From: Nymphaea colorata
Taxonomy: Eukaryota; Streptophyta; Magnoliopsida; Nymphaeales; Nymphaeaceae
Length of the DNA stretch: 64,000 nt
NCBI RefSeq assembly: GCF_008831285.2
Contig: NC_045146.1
Coordinates: 24,631,703-24,695,702, forward strand
Direction of reading: 5' to 3'
The notes beneath the pieces were generated by a model that saw only the letters and a program-made list of their open reading frames with translations, made no database searches and was not told the DNA's origin. Below are positions 24,560 through 38,407 of this stretch, piece by piece; position 1 is the stretch's first letter, and each line of letters begins with the position of its first letter. A program made the translations under genes and the position numbers.

Positions 24560-27500
24560 CTACTCCACATTCCATTCTGCTTTCGGTATTTGACCGGAAT
24601 CAACTATGTAAACCTTTTTCCGAGGCTTCCCACTATAGGTACCCGCTCCACCCTCTATAGCATAGACTGTATCCATGCCATCAATAACCTTCCCAAAAGC
24701 TACATGCTCACCATCAAGCCTGACATGCAAGAATACCAAAAGGCAAGAAATCACTTGCAGGTCATCGAGAAGCTCCCCCCAACAGAGAGAGAGAACAAGA
24801 ACCAGAGCTAAAGAAGTTAGATACCAGTAAGTCTTCACTGTGGTAATGAAGAACTGTGAACCATTTGAATCAGCCCCAGAGTTCGCCATTGACACAATAC
24901 CTGAACGGACAAAGTTTGTTACTGAAATGCTTGAAACACAGAAATGAAAAAGTATGCTTCACATTTCACATTCACAGCTATAATACAGAAAATGTATATT
25001 AGTATTACCGTTGCATTTAGATCATTCTTAATCGCATTATGTAGGATCCTAAAGCAGATAAGGGGAATCTAGAAAAACTATAAATAGCAAGACAATAGAA
25101 AATAATTCTATTGCTATGTTACATGGATGCAGGTGAGGGTGTAGACACTGGTGTAGAACATTTTCCAAAAGCTTGAGTGCAGATATATATATAATTATAT
25201 GTGTGTGTGTGTGTGTGTGTGCGCGCGCGCGCGTGTGTGCGTGTGTAGAGCAAAAATATAAATTGCTAAACAAAAAAGACCTAAAAAGGCAAAAACAATA
25301 CAAATTATTATTTTGCTATGTCCAAGCCATATTGACGTGGGTATGCAACCTTCCAAGTGTGTACAAGTGACATCGACATAGTTCTATCGCCAGTTAAAAG
25401 AGAATCAAGTTAACCAATTCAACTAGGGAAGCATATAAATCTTCAATACATGACAGCAGCAAGAATCAAAACAATAGCAAAAACAAAGAAATTCCCCAAA
25501 CTAACCATTTGGAAGCATTGAAAGGAAAAAAAAAGGCAACAATTGCAGGTGTTTTATGCACAGATCTGTTAACAGCTTTAAAAAACTAAATAAATGTGAT
25601 GGGTCAAACAAACAGATAGCTCTATGGATTATGTTCCTTCTTCAGATGGTAGCTTCAGTTGACTATGCAAAGGACCCAAAACATATTTCCTCATGATGTA
25701 GGACAAGATTTTAAAAAAAAAAGAACACCAAAAATCAAGGGTGTTTACTTTGACAAATATATTTAAAAACAACGAACTGGCATAACAGGAGAAGGTAAAA
25801 TATGATCGCATCACATATGGAGAAAACCAAAGTTTATGGTTAAAACCCACAAACCTGGGCTAGAATGCTTTATCTTAAAATTTTCATCAGGAAAAGTGCC
25901 TCCATAAATAGATTCATTCCCTCTCCCATCTCCATAAATAGTATCTCCTCCTTGTATCATAAACCCAGGAATTATACGATGAAATGGTGTTCCCTTATAA
26001 TGTAGATTTTTTCCCCTTGATCCTTTTCCCTTCTCACCTAAGAAAAGAACAATCAGCGAAAAAAGGTCCAATTAGCTACAAAGATTTAAGGAAAAAAAAA
26101 GTTAAATCACGATATTAATGTAATTCTGATTGAACAAGTCCTACAGTTCTTTCCAGACAATAAAAGTGACAACAAAGATAAGAGCAGCTGCACATGCACT
26201 TGTTCATCATGAGAACTCAATGGAATGAAACAAATACGAGAACAAGTACCTGTGCAAAGAGCCCTGAAATTCTCTGCAGTACAAAAGACAATTAATTTAG
26301 AAAGCAGTATAAGACAAGAATATAAATGCAAGGAAAAAAAAAGGAAACTAACAAGGAATCCATACAATTCTTCATTAATCTCTGAGAATTTTCCAGAACT
26401 GGAATAAAATATCCCACAAGCTTTCACTTCTGTCGATGGTCATACCAGAAGAAATTTAAGGAAGCTATTGCAGTCTCAGAGGAGCTTAGTTGCAAAATAT
26501 AACATGGATCATCTCTTGAATTTCCATTTCTTGATGATGCAAAAAAATTAGTTCTAGATGTCAGACAGCACTTTGTCTTCAATCCAAATAAAAAATTATG
26601 TTAGAAAAAATTTCCAGGACATAATCTATGACATGAAAATAACAATTTTTTGCCAAAAAAGGAAATTTTGCCTGAACGTACTACCTACAAGTTATCTATT
26701 CTCCTCTAAGAAATTACTTAGGGAGTACTCCTTTTGAGATGCATAAATTCATATGTTTATGCATGTGTGTGTGTGTGCAACGTTATTGTTAATCTTAATA
26801 TAGTATCAACAAGAGTTTCTGTAGAGAAGTGGCTCCTGTAGAGCATTCCGAAACACATGAAACAGATAAGAGAAAATTAGAACTTGAATTTCTTCCTTGG
26901 TAGTTATTATATATTTAGATTTTAGAGACACTAAATTCATGATGCTACAATTAACAGGAATACATAACTAGAACTAGACCATCAGCCGATCGGTGGAAAC
27001 TTCCACTACATTGAGATTGTAGGGCGTAAAATTTAACCATGAAACTCCATCAATTATAACGAAGCCCTAGTAAAAACCGATCCTTTCATAAATAAATCCA
27101 TGAAAAAAAAAAATATTGTTTGTTCTCAAGAAGTTCTTGAATTAAATAACACATATCCATTTGGGTACTGCAGTGACAGAAGGAACAGGACATACCAACA
27201 GTTTTTGGCACCACCTCACCATACAAGCCTATAATGATTCTACCTACAAAAGATGAAAAAGAAGTCAAGCGAGCTATATTGAACTGAATGGGAGAAAAGA
27301 AATAGAATTAACAAGACATAAACATGAGAAACAGATAGTGCAAATTTTTAATAGGACAATGTGCTTATATCCAGTTAAAACTTCTCCAAATGAAAAAGGG
27401 AAAAAAGAATTAGCATAAACAAAATAAAAAGTTATATGAATGAAGACTTGGTGCAGAGGTCATATATATATGAATTCTAAATAACAGGACTTTCAATATC

Positions 27501-29492
27501 AGAAACCTTTAACATGAAAAGATGCAAGAGTTGATATCATTTATCTTCCTGAAATTCCTGAAACCTGCTCATGCCTGGAGTAAGAGCTACCATTTTCTAT
27601 CAATATTGGCCACAAAAGTTCACTTATTCATGGGTCATTCTTCAAAGTTCAAACTTCCAAAAAGGGTTTGTGAGTGAAATAATTATTCCCATGGTTACAT
27701 ACCTCATGAGTGAATCTTGAAAGTTCAACAAGAAAACAGCAAACAAACATAGTGTACTACCATATCGCATAGACAGATATAACCATGTACATTGCTGCTG
27801 AGCCACTTGTCCAACTGATGACAGAACAGTGAATTGTGGTCAAAATGTTTTCACACATGTTCACATAACTTTTGACTTTTTCTCTTTTATTACAATGTTT
27901 TCTAATGTTCTTGAACACAAAGAATATCTTACAGTAGTCACATGCATGCATGGCTTCTTGCTAATCATTATAGACATAGACAAAGATGGGTGAGGCAAAT
28001 ATAGTGTATAAATAAAATAGTGAACAAATGGTTAAAAAAAATATATGCAATAAAACAAAAAAGAATAAAACCTGCACAGAAGTTGTGCAATGCAAACATT
28101 ATTTTCAGTGGAAAACATAAGCAATTTGCTTACCAGCATGTTGTCCATCAATATCAACATCCAAATATACTTGATGAGTAACCGCCGGAACCTCCTCAAT
28201 CTCCACTTTCTCCTCCTAAAATCAGACGTGCAATAGATGGGTAAGATTTTTGCTACGAATCCAATATATGAAACCATCCACATTTTGAAAGACAATATCT
28301 TACGGAATGGTTCAAGTCAACAGGCAACAGATAAAATCAGAAGTAACAATTTCATCTTAACACATTAAGGTTGGCATGACAAATAACAATAAGGGTAAAA
28401 AATGTCTTCTAAATTTTAGTGCTACCTGTGGACAAATAATCAAATACGAAATCACAGGTAATGTGTTGGTAAGGTCGACAAGAATCCCACTCATCAATAG
28501 AAATAAGTTGCCCAAATCTAGCTGGAGATTATTTCGAAGATAAAAAAAGTACAAAGCACAACGCATAATGCAAATATGATTATAGATGCAATTAGTCACT
28601 TGTAGATATAAGACTACCAGTTACATGTGAATCAACACAAGAAACCTACCCAGATCATAACTCCGCGCTTCCAATTAGCAGCACTATGTAACTATTTTAG
28701 CGATGTTTCATTAGGCATATCCCATTCAGAACTCATTAGATCCAAGTACCAGCAATGTGTGAAATGGCAGGATTGTGGTCTCCGTAGATTTTCTTCCAAT
28801 ATTAAGATAAAGAGTCAATTCCAAAGGAAATAGGAAAATAAAAGAGGAAAAAAGGAATAGCCGGAAATCTGCACAACCCAGGTAATCACGCGGTCGAGAT
28901 CAAAACCAAGAATAAGTAGCATCCAATGACAAAGATCCACCCTAGAGGACCTCGGAACTCGGAAGGTAGCAAAATGTAAAGATCTGATCCAAGTTTCCAG
29001 CCCCAGCACCCTCGGGCAGAAAGCTTCCAACCTTACGTAATGGATTTCTTCAATTAATTAGCTTGCCTTCTCCACATTCTCCAATCCGCAGAACCATTTT
29101 CAAAGATGCATAGAAAAGGGCAATGAAACATAAGCAGATTCACTATATGGAGCAATAGCCACAAATTTGTCACTCCTAAACTTCACTTTCAAAGAACCCA
29201 GAGTACCCAACTGAATTAGCAGAAAATGTAGACCACCCACATGAGAAAGCACACACAAAATCCACCAACTGAAAAAAAAAAAAACTGAGAAGACCAACAA
29301 CCCAATTTCATCCATAAGGAAACGCCTTGAAAATCAAAGATGAAAACCAATGCAAAATCTATTGACAACGCAAGAAAATGTTCCAGAGATGCAAGGGGAA
29401 AGGAGAGGGGCTACCTCCTGAGGGAAGGACCACACAAGAACCACAACAACGACTACGACCGACAGCAGAATTAGCAGCCCTTTTCTCCTCAT
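24560..29492 (-). CDS. CYP21-1: Peptidyl-prolyl cis-trans isomerase, CYP21-1-like cyclophilin
   Basis: Seven exons: 29492-29415, 28215-28134, 27243-27196, 26273-26250, 26037-25855, 24900-24825 and 24719-24560, in phase, giving 216 residues, close to Arabidopsis CYP21-1. The protein starts MRRKG and a hydrophobic stretch ([14 protein letters not shown]) that should be an ER signal or anchor. A short acidic linker and the cyclophilin domain follow: [52 protein letters not shown] (catalytic Arg and Phe), [11 protein letters not shown] and [12 protein letters not shown] (the cyclosporin-contact Trp kept). It ends [20 protein letters not shown]. Cyclophilins catalyse proline cis-trans isomerisation in protein folding. 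Exon 4 is a 24-bp microexon coding NFRALCT plus split codons. Part of intron 1 and the first 19 bp of exon 2 recur at 36916-37917. Confidence 0.93.
25199..25246 (+). repeat. (TG)n/(CG)n compound microsatellite
   Basis: GT repeats, then GC repeats, then GT again within an intron of the cyclophilin gene. A run of this kind can form Z-DNA. Confidence 0.92.
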
Positions 29493-31441
29493 TGTAGTAT
29501 CAAATTGGCGCGATCCACTTTCTCATCACCACTTGTTTCAATTACAAGAGGACCGTTCTCCTTTCATGGAGGGCTCACCTTCTCCGGATTCACCCTATAC
29601 TTCCTTCGACAGCAAAGACGATGCAGCAAGATCTTCGACCAGTCTGGCCGACCGAGACTGTGGAAATGGCTGCGTCGTCAATTTCCGACTCTATGTAAAG
29701 GATAATCTGTAATTTCGGATAGTCTGGCCGACCGAGACTGTGGAAATGGCTGCGTCGTCAATTTCCGACTCTATGTAAAGGATAATCTGTAATTTCCGAG
29801 TCTTTCAAGAGTAAGACTTTCACCACAGATACACCGGCGTGTTTAAAGACTCAGTCAACTGTATTTGCTATGCTGGAATTTGCGATCTGCAAAAGGGCCT
29901 GATGCGGTTCGAGGATCATGTTCACCGTGGTCCGTGCCTGCTTTTTAACCAGAATGTCTGATTCTGGATCATGATCCAATCTAGATCCAGTATCGATTGT
30001 ACAAATCAAGTATATCTGGACGTGGGCATCGCTGAATTCAACAAAATCAGATCTTTACAGTTCTTTTTCATAAAAATTGGCCACTATATCCAGACATGAT
30101 TAGTTATTTAGATGTATCAAATATGCCTTTTTTATGTGTACTCACATTTGGATGTTATTCAAGTTCACTAGGATTCTTACAAACTCTTGAGACTAACTCA
30201 TTCCTAGTTCTTTTCGTATAATCTCTCCTTGTATATATATTATTTCCCCAAAAGGCATCCCTTTATAGAATTTGGTAGGTCCATGCCCCGTAGTCCAGTG
30301 CCACTGGCATTTCTAAATGATGTAGTTCTAGGGCTTAATAATTTCAGATCTGCGAACCCTGAAATTCCTCAGACGTTTAGAGCCTACATTTAAAATAAAA
30401 GCACCCAAGATCGATTTGAGATCAGACATGATACAAGGCATGATACTAATTGAAATGAGCTTTAGATCCCAAGACCAAGAGCTTTCGCACGTGGACTATG
30501 CAAGCCATTCGGGTTTGATCCAAACCCTGGCAAAGGCCCGACATATAACACTGATCTTGAAAGACACCCAATTTCATAAGCCACTGATCTCGAAGCCGGC
30601 AAGTCTTAGAACAGAACAGCCTAACGATTCTCATGGGAAATCTATGGGATGTAAATGATTCAGACATAAATAAGCTAGTACGTACAAGGGAATTGAGTTT
30701 GGTTCTGTTAGAAAATGGCATTTCTCAAGCACTAATGCTGGTAGCAGTCCGGTCCGTAATTTTTTTTTTTTTAACCATCTTCTCCATGCAACATAAGTCG
30801 TTTTTTTTTAACTAAGTCAAAGGTAAAGGAGCCTCATGGGAGCAACCATAAAACCTCTTGCTTGCATCTCTCCACCTCCAGAAGATAAACGTATCTTTAG
30901 GTTGCCTAAGGAGTGAAACATCATACGGATTCGACCTACAACCGGCTGCCTACTAGTCATGGCCTGCACCCACTGCACCAGCTCTTTTGGGTCTTCCACA
31001 AATGTAGTTTTTTAAAGGGCTAAGTTTCTAAGGTCTTCAAAATAAGTAGTTTCTTAGAGGGCGCCTGGAATTCTGTCCGACCACATTGTGCTTAGGTTGT
31101 TTTCTGTCGTTTTGTCTTGAAGGACGTCCATTCTCTTTTTTACTCAGGAGCACCCAAAGGAAACAAGAAGAAGAAGAACAAGCTAATCTGCTTCCATTCT
31201 AGAAACATATTTTTTACACTCTATCTCTTAGCAAAATTATGGAAGACAATGAACATTGGAAACAAAAAAAAAGAGATCACGCTTCCAAAAATTTTCCATC
31301 AACCTGTTGAATGGTGATGAACCCTCGTAGCAAAATTTGCCGTCTCTAACAAAATTATGGAAGACAATGAATAACACGAAAAAGATCATGCTTCTTGAAA
31401 TTTTCCCTCGACTTGTAGCGTGGTATTAAAACATAGGCAGA
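29493..31441. other. Spacer between CYP21-1 and MFS-A
   Basis: Contains the CYP21-1 promoter with the 80-bp tandem repeat and, next to 31442, the MFS-A 3' untranslated region. No gene recognised. Sequence from about 30286 onward recurs downstream of MFS-B in copy 2. Confidence 0.5.
29641..29800. repeat. 80-bp tandem duplication upstream of CYP21-1
   Basis: Two adjacent 80-bp units, both starting AGTCTGGCCGACCGAGACTG, at 29641-29720 and 29721-29800; only the last few bases differ. They lie about 150-310 bp upstream of the CYP21-1 start codon, in promoter or 5' untranslated sequence. Confidence 0.95.
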
Positions 31442-34400
31442 TCACAACACGTGCCGGTTATAATTCCGTTGCCACCGTTTCCGCTTAAGAAGTTGAATGC
31501 AAACTGCTGCAGAAAACAACCCAAATGAAGATAATGCCATGATGGTTGAATTCTCAAGCTTCCGATTATATCCACCCTGAAAATTTTTAGGGACGGACGA
31601 AAAGATTCAGGATTAAAAGGCGAAAAAAATATAAAAAATAAGCCAAAGAAAACGTTGCGCACCTGGATCAAAACATACAAGATTCCAGCATTTGCAGGTA
31701 CCAGAGACAGGCTCATCATGCCAGCACGCAATTCATTCGGAACATACCTGCAGTTACGAAGTGATATGAAATCACTTGCATAGATGACAGAATCAAAACA
31801 TCAGATTAATAACTTTTTAACAAATTTACATGCTCCGCAGCCTTGCAAGTGAAGGTACAATCAGGCCGAAAGATCCATGGATAATGCAGAAGAGAACCAC
31901 TAGGACTGCAATTTCCTGCAATAAATGTTTGTGGAATCTACTCAAAAAATGTCAAACATAAAGGAGATTTATTTTGCATTCTCCAAATATGAAAATGCTG
32001 CAAAAATGTGAACGTGCATATGATTTGTCTTAATTGTTCTTCGAGTAATACTCTGAAACCCAAAGTTCAAAAGATTCAAATTTTTTGAACTTCACGTATT
32101 TGAATCTTTTCACATTGCAAAATTGGATCCTTACAGTTGCCAATATGGAAATGAGACGCCAACTATTTCTAAGAGATTTAAGTGCATATGGTCCAAGACC
32201 ACATAGGTTTCTACTGTTCTACCTCCCCAAAATATGCATTGGATACAGGGAATTATATGTTTCTCATGTTGAGCTAATCCAACGGATACATCATAGGCAT
32301 GGATAAATAAATACTAAACATGGAGGTTCATGTTCAGTGTGTTGTTCTAAAAAATTTTACCTGATAGTCATAAGCTATAACAGAAAATGAAAAGCCAACC
32401 ACCATGAAAGCAATAGCCAAGCAGTCTTCTATTTCAACGGAAAAAACACCATTGAACATCCATGGAACCATCGTGCTACCAAACATTCTTGCAGCAAGCA
32501 GACATGGGTATATTAATCCTAGAGCCACTTCTCTCCCATCTGCCTGTACGAAATGAAAGAATGAGTGGCCAATTTATTTGGAAAATAAAAGCAGCTTATG
32601 TGTTGCTATGACAAATACATAAGTTCAGTTTAATATTTAAATGACGAGTTAGGATGGAACTTGTCCAATAAGAATTAGCATCTATAGCACCATCAACCTG
32701 GACCAGTGCATGGCTCAATTATATTAGTGCGAGGATCTCGTATCTGTTGTTGCAGCAAAGGACGTTCAATCAGCCTTCATGAATCACGATCCACAAAGAC
32801 ATTTTATTGCTTCCCTTTCTAGTTTTTCTTCCTTGTTTTTCTTCCGTTTTTTTCTTGGCTTCAGTGAACAGAAGTCAGGAACAGTGTCACAAATATTAGG
32901 GAAATTTTCGAAAATCTCATGATATTTAAGAGAAAATCAAATAAAACAAAAAAATTGGAAAAATTCGCTCGCAATATGTATGAGAAAATCAAATAAAATG
33001 AAAACATCGGGAAGAAGTCACAAGATTTTGAAAATCTTGCCAAAACAATAATCTCATGATTTTTTTCCAAGATTTTAATAATTTTTAATTTTTAAAAATT
33101 TTATGGGTTTTAATTATTTTTATGATTTTCTTAATTTTTAAAAAATTGTCAAGATTTTCCCAAGATTCTCCCAAGAAAAACAACTTTGCTGAAAATTACT
33201 CCAAAAAAACCTCACTGATATTTCTCCGAGAACGGTATTTGTGACAATGGTCAAGACTAAAAGAGATTCAGAACCTTAGGATCTAGATCTCAAGTGCAAA
33301 CAAGTTTCTTGTTCATTTGGTACCAACTAAATTGCTTCTACGACTGTAAGTACAAGCATGCTTTTCTGTGGCATTACATTTTAAGGTTATTAGCACTTAA
33401 AGCATAGAAAAGCCAATGGAAAAAATAATACCACTACAGTTGGTGCCCAGAGAAGCCAAAAGATTGCCATGGAGAAGTGAACAGCTGAATGAGCACAGGC
33501 CAATAGCAATACCCTTCTATCTGGCAGGAAATTACAGAACTTGCTTTATAAGTGAACAACAAAGAAACAAAGAAAGAACATAAAAATGCACAAACAGAGA
33601 CATACATGCACGAATAAAAAGAAAGAAGAAGCATGCAAGAGCATACAACACAGGCATGTATTCATGCATGATCAAGACATGCATGTCCAAGAAGCAACAG
33701 AAGAACACACATATGTATACATAAATGGAATGTGACACCTTGTTAAAAATGATTCTTTTTTCATAATACATGGAATAATTAATTATTACATAGACAATCT
33801 CTAGTTATGGGCCTAGCTGGGAATATCCATTAAGACCAAAAGTTGGACTGTATTTTGAAGATAGTGGAGACTGGAAAGTTAAATCCCAAAATTGGATATC
33901 AACAACGTAGTAGTAATTTAACATCAGTGTCATTACTCTACTACTACTCCAAACGAAAGCTTCCTTGAATATCGACATACTAAAACTTCCATGGATACAA
34001 AGATTTTCAGTTACCATTAAGAAAAAGCGAAGACAATGAAAGCTTGTAATTCTTGAAAGTAGATGTTGGTACATGTTCATCCCACCCGCTATTGATATAA
34101 AGGATGCAAACAATCGCCAGAGCAGAACCGAAAACAGTAGGGGAGGCTAGCCCACTCTCAGAACTCCATGAAATAAAGGAATTTGCCATAACCTGGCTTC
34201 CAACTAGTGAAGCTGATTCCATAAAAGTCATCAACCAAAAAGTGCCACTCAACAATTCCTTCCTGAAACCCAACTGAAAAAGAAACAACCAAGTGCACGA
34301 AACATTAACAATATAATAAACCAAAGCCTTTCAATACTAAGTTAGGAAAAGCAGTCACATTCACTGCAAACCTTTTCATGTTCAGAGACCATCCATGTCT

Positions 34401-36695
34401 CGAAGCTGCATGAATATATTGATAATGACAATGACAAGAAGATGCATGTCAACCAAACACTTGGATATTTGTTCATGCCCCTTATTATGCCACCCGCAAG
34501 TTGCAGAAGGCAAGCAAACATGCATGCTTTCTTTTGCCCTCTGCAGTGTAGGCGAATCAATCAGAACACTGACATGACACAAGGTTAGTTCTCAAAAAGA
34601 AACAAACTTAAGCCTGAGAATCATCAGAATGAAGAAACTTATCACCACAAACATTCTGAAAATAATTTGGGGAGTATACAAGATGTATTTATGATCAAAA
34701 AGAAGGAAAATGAGGTCAGTTAAAGGCCTCAAAGGCATTATTTTCCAACAAAAAATTCATGCTTAGCATGTTTTGCTTTAACAAGCCAAGAAACTGATGG
34801 TCATCCAAATTGTGATAATCAACATCACAATGACTCTCTACTACACAAATATATGTTTATGCTTATATAATAGGTTCACATAAGCTACCACTTATAAGTC
34901 TTCTTTCGCTAAGAAATTCTTCAAACATCATTTGGTGCAGTTACATATGATATTTGGCCTATATTATTAAACCAATCCTCATGTTTTCTCAACATGATGG
35001 AGCAGCACAAATGTGCTGCATTACCACATTCGTTTGATTACTCATGAAATACTCTTGTGTATCACTAAACCAAAGGAATGGAAGCACATCACATTTTTTC
35101 TGTTCATTTGGTTCCTTTGATAATGCTTACCTGCTTTGGATTCTCCTAGTGACAACGAAATGAAATCACAAAGGCATATAATGGTTGCTAACAAGATCCT
35201 TTTAGGCCCATAATTCAATCATCCAACACAATAAAGGGAATAAAAAGGGTAAAGAGGAAGCCCATAATGGTTGCTTTCAATTGCTAATTTTGTTTTGTCC
35301 TGTTTTTTTGGTCAATACACATCTTTCTTCACTTGCTATAAGCAAGTCTTTTCTAGGACTGAACACCAAGCCAACCAGTTTATGAAATATGCCTCGCAAT
35401 GAGTTTTTAATTCTTCAGGAAGGGTGTGTCTGACAACGCTATGAAACAGATTCAGTTGTAAATGGACCATGCCAAACAGAGGGTTAACAATGAGGATTGC
35501 TCCAGCTCCAGGTGATTTTTGTAAATCAGAATAAAAATCTTGCCTATACTTGAAAAAATATTGGCCATATAAAGCACAGTATTAAGAGCAACTCCCACAG
35601 CTGCTATTTCCTCCCCCTCTTAATCAGGGTAACATCAAGCAGCCATTGGATTTGGTAAATGCTATCTGAAGCAAAAAGCAAGGAGCTTACAAAATGTTGT
35701 GGAAAGCGTTATTTTGCAAAAGGGTGTGAGCATCCTTCACAACCAGAAGCGTGCTTCGCATTTAAGGGAAGCATGCTTCCTTTGGAAGGGGCGGGACCTT
35801 CTTTCGTGAAACTAACCCTTTTTTTCCAAAATTTTTAGTTCCATCAGTGCCCAAACTTAATTTTACAAAAAAAAATTGGAAATTGAAACATGAGCATTTC
35901 ATTTTTGTTAGTGTGTGCGTATATATATATATAAATATACATATATATATATATATAATCCGCTCGTGGTTCAATTCCTGTGTTTAACAGACGAAGCGAG
36001 TAGCGGAATCAGTAGAAAGGAAATTCAGAAACATGTGCAGGAAGTGGGGGAAAGTACTAGTAGTTCTAGCAGCACCTTAGTACCAGTCAACCACTAAGAA
36101 TGTCATATAAAACTCCTGACAAACTACAGAATTCAAGAAGGTAAAGATCTGAACTACAGCTACAGCGAACTAACAATTACAAATGCAGAAACGAAGACGA
36201 ATTGCCACTAAAGACACATGAGACAATAGCAAAGTAAAAACTCACAGAACATCTGAAAGAGGCCCCAAGAACGTTCCAAGAAGAAGAGAAGCAACACCAC
36301 CATGTGAGAGAACCAGAGCCATTTGCTCCCTGTTCAGACCCTGAGCAACATACTCGATCTCTCCGAAGACATTTTGAATCCCTTCGACCACTAAGCATCA
36401 TCCCAAAGGAATTGTAAATCACTAAAAAGAGGCGATACCCATCAAAGATGGAGGCCGGCAATCCGTAAAAGAGGCACAAGAAAAGCACAGTACCTGACAC
36501 CAAGCAGTACGCAACCAAGAAGCTCCATTGGAACCGAGGAAACTGAGATGGGTAGGTCGAGGAGCCAGCCTTTCTAGATGAGATCTTTGAGAAGAAGAAT
36601 GGGAAGAGGAGGATCGACGCTGAAGACGCAGAAAAGAGGAGGAAGTAGAGCCAAGGACTGGGCTCCCAGACGTCAGGCGGGATGACTACCCCCAT
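31442..36695 (-). CDS. MFSD5-like molybdate-anion transporter MFS-A (major facilitator superfamily)
   Basis: Nine exons: 36695-36494, 36390-36246, 34540-34372, 34273-34015, 33520-33432, 32543-32361, 31915-31830, 31747-31663 and 31576-31442, in phase, giving 450 residues, the usual length for this family. Related Chlamydomonas MoT2 and human MFSD5 transport molybdate; plant substrates are less certain. The start MGVVIPPDVWEP matches the family. The loop between helices 2 and 3 has GPLSDVLGQKK, a good MFS motif A. Other family blocks are NKYPSVW, FETWMVSEHEK, FWLMTFMESASLVGSQVMAN, FSMAIFWLLWAPTVV, LGLIYPCLLAARMFGST, IEDCLAIAFMVVGF, PSLARLRSMYVPNELRAGMM and NSTIMALSSFGLFSAA. It acts as a multi-pass membrane carrier. 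All junctions are GT-AG and the frame is fully open, so it looks functional. Introns hold a hAT-like MITE (32882-33249) and no other gene. Confidence 0.93.
32882..33249. mobile_element. hAT-like MITE in MFS-A intron 5
   Basis: The left end CAGTGTCACAAATA and the right end, read inverted, CATTGTCACAAATA form terminal inverted repeats around about 368 bp of AT-rich, non-coding sequence. Flanks GTCAGGAA and GTCAAGAC agree at 6 of 8 positions. The homologous insertion in MFS-B has identical 8-bp flanks, and the pseudogene copy has the empty site. Confidence 0.85.
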
Positions 36696-36915
36696 TTCCT
36701 ACTGGTTGGTTGAGATGGTATCTGCTAGGTGATGATGATGATGATGATGGGTCGGCACGCCATGACCGGAAGGCTCTCCAGGAAGCCGAATATGTAACGA
36801 GAAGTCGGAAGCTTGCCGTTTGTTTTGCAGATTCTTCCAACAGGTTAAATCGGTTTCAGGTTCTCAATTGGACCGGCTCACCGTCGTCTTGAAGCTTGGC
36901 TATCACGAAGGCCGG

Positions 36916-37917
36916 GAATCTCCACTTTCTCCTCCTGAAATCAGACGGTGCACCAGATGGGTAAGATTTGCGCTACGAATCCAAAATATGAAAGCATCCA
37001 CATTATGAGAGAGTATCTTATGGAATGCTTCAAGACTTCAAGAAACAGATAAAATCAGAACAGTTTCATCTTAACACATTAAGGTTGGCATGACAAATAA
37101 CAATAAGGGTAAAAAATGTCTTCTAAATTTTAGTGCTACCCATGGACAAATAATCAAATACGAAATCACAGGTAATGTGCCGGTAAGGTCGACAAGAATC
37201 CCACGCATGAATTGAAATAAGTTGCCCAAATGTAACTGGAGGTTATTTTGAAGATAAAAAAGTACAAAGCAGAACGCATAATGCAAATATGATTATAGAT
37301 GCAATTAGTCACTTGTAGATATAAGACTGCCAGTTACATGTGAATCAACACAAGAAACCTACCCAGATCATAACTTCGCGCTTCCAATTAGCATCACTAC
37401 GTAACTACTTTACCGATGTTTCATTAGGCATATCCCATTCAGAACTCATTACATCCAAGTGTCAGCAATGAGTGAAATGGCAGGATTGTGGCCTCCCTAG
37501 ATTTTCTTCCACCATTAAGATAAAATAGTCAATTCCAAAGGACATAGGAAAATATAAAAGGAAAAAAGGAATGGCCGGAAATCTGCACAACCCAGGTAAT
37601 CACGCGGTCGAGATCAAAACCAAGAATAAGTAGCATCCAATGACAAAGATCCACCCTAGAGTACCTCGGAACTCGAAAGGTAGCAAAATCGAAAGATCTG
37701 ATCCAAGTTTCCTGCCCCACCACCTTCGGGCAGAAAACTTCCAACCTTACGTAATGGATTTCTTCAGTTAATTAGCTTGCCTTCTCCACATTCTCCAATT
37801 CGCAGAACCATTTTCAAAGATGCATAGAAAAGGGCAATGAAACATAAGCAGATTCACTGTGGTGCAATCAGCCACAAATTCGTCACTCCTAAACTTCACT
37901 TTCAAAGAACCCAGAAC
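36916..37917 (-). pseudogene. Truncated CYP21-1 fragment (19 bp of exon 2 plus intron 1)
   Basis: The first 19 bp of CYP21-1 exon 2 (36934-36916) with its acceptor (TTTCAG) and a long piece of intron 1 are present. Exon 1, the promoter and all downstream exons are absent. It cannot make a cyclophilin. A 71-codon minus-strand frame at 37529-37744 is simply intron sequence shared with 28815-29030. Confidence 0.85.
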
Positions 37918-38407
37918 CCCGTAGTCCAGTGCCACTGGCATTTCTAAATGATGTGGTCCTAGGGCTTAATCATTTCAGATCTGCGAACCCTGAAATTCCT
38001 CAGATGTTTAGAGCCTAAATTTAAAATAAAAGTACCAAAGATCGATTTGAGATCAGACATGATACAAGCCATGATACTAAATGAAATGAACTTTAGATCC
38101 CAAGAGCTTTCGCACGTGGACTATGCAAGCCATTCGGGTTTGATCCAACCCGTGGCAAAGGCCCGACATAGAAGTAGAACACTGATCTTGAAAGACACCC
38201 AATTTCAAAAGCCATTGATCCCGAAGCCGGCAATCCCTAGAACAGAACTGGCTCCACGTAAATGCAACTTCTCTCAACTCTCACATTCTCATGGGCAACC
38301 TTTGAGGATGTAAGTGATTCAGACTTAAATAAGCTAATACGTACAAGCGGACCACCCCAGCCCACTTTCGTCGGAAGCTAATACATAAAAGGGAATTGAG
38401 TTGAAAG

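Larger units (their letters stand above)
28196..36915. repeat. Direct segmental duplication, copy 1 (contains MFS-A)
   Basis: This block runs from CYP21-1 exon 2 through its intron 1, exon 1 and promoter, the spacer and the whole MFS-A gene. It is matched in order by 36916-44455. Intron and spacer sequence is also nearly identical, which points to a recent event. Copy 2 lacks the counterpart of about 29204-30285. Confidence 0.9.

Noticed and set aside
28815-29030. 71-codon frame also open at 37529-37744
   Set aside because: It lies in CYP21-1 intron 1 and in its duplicate; being open in both copies is explained by the recent duplication.
32085-32306. 73-codon plus-strand frame also open at 39834-40055
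   Set aside because: It is inside intron 6 of MFS-A and MFS-B, on the opposite strand; conservation follows from the duplication.
35915-36000. B-box-like GTGGTTCAATTCCTG next to a TA run
   Set aside because: No A box at the right distance and no tail similarity to the SINE-like family.
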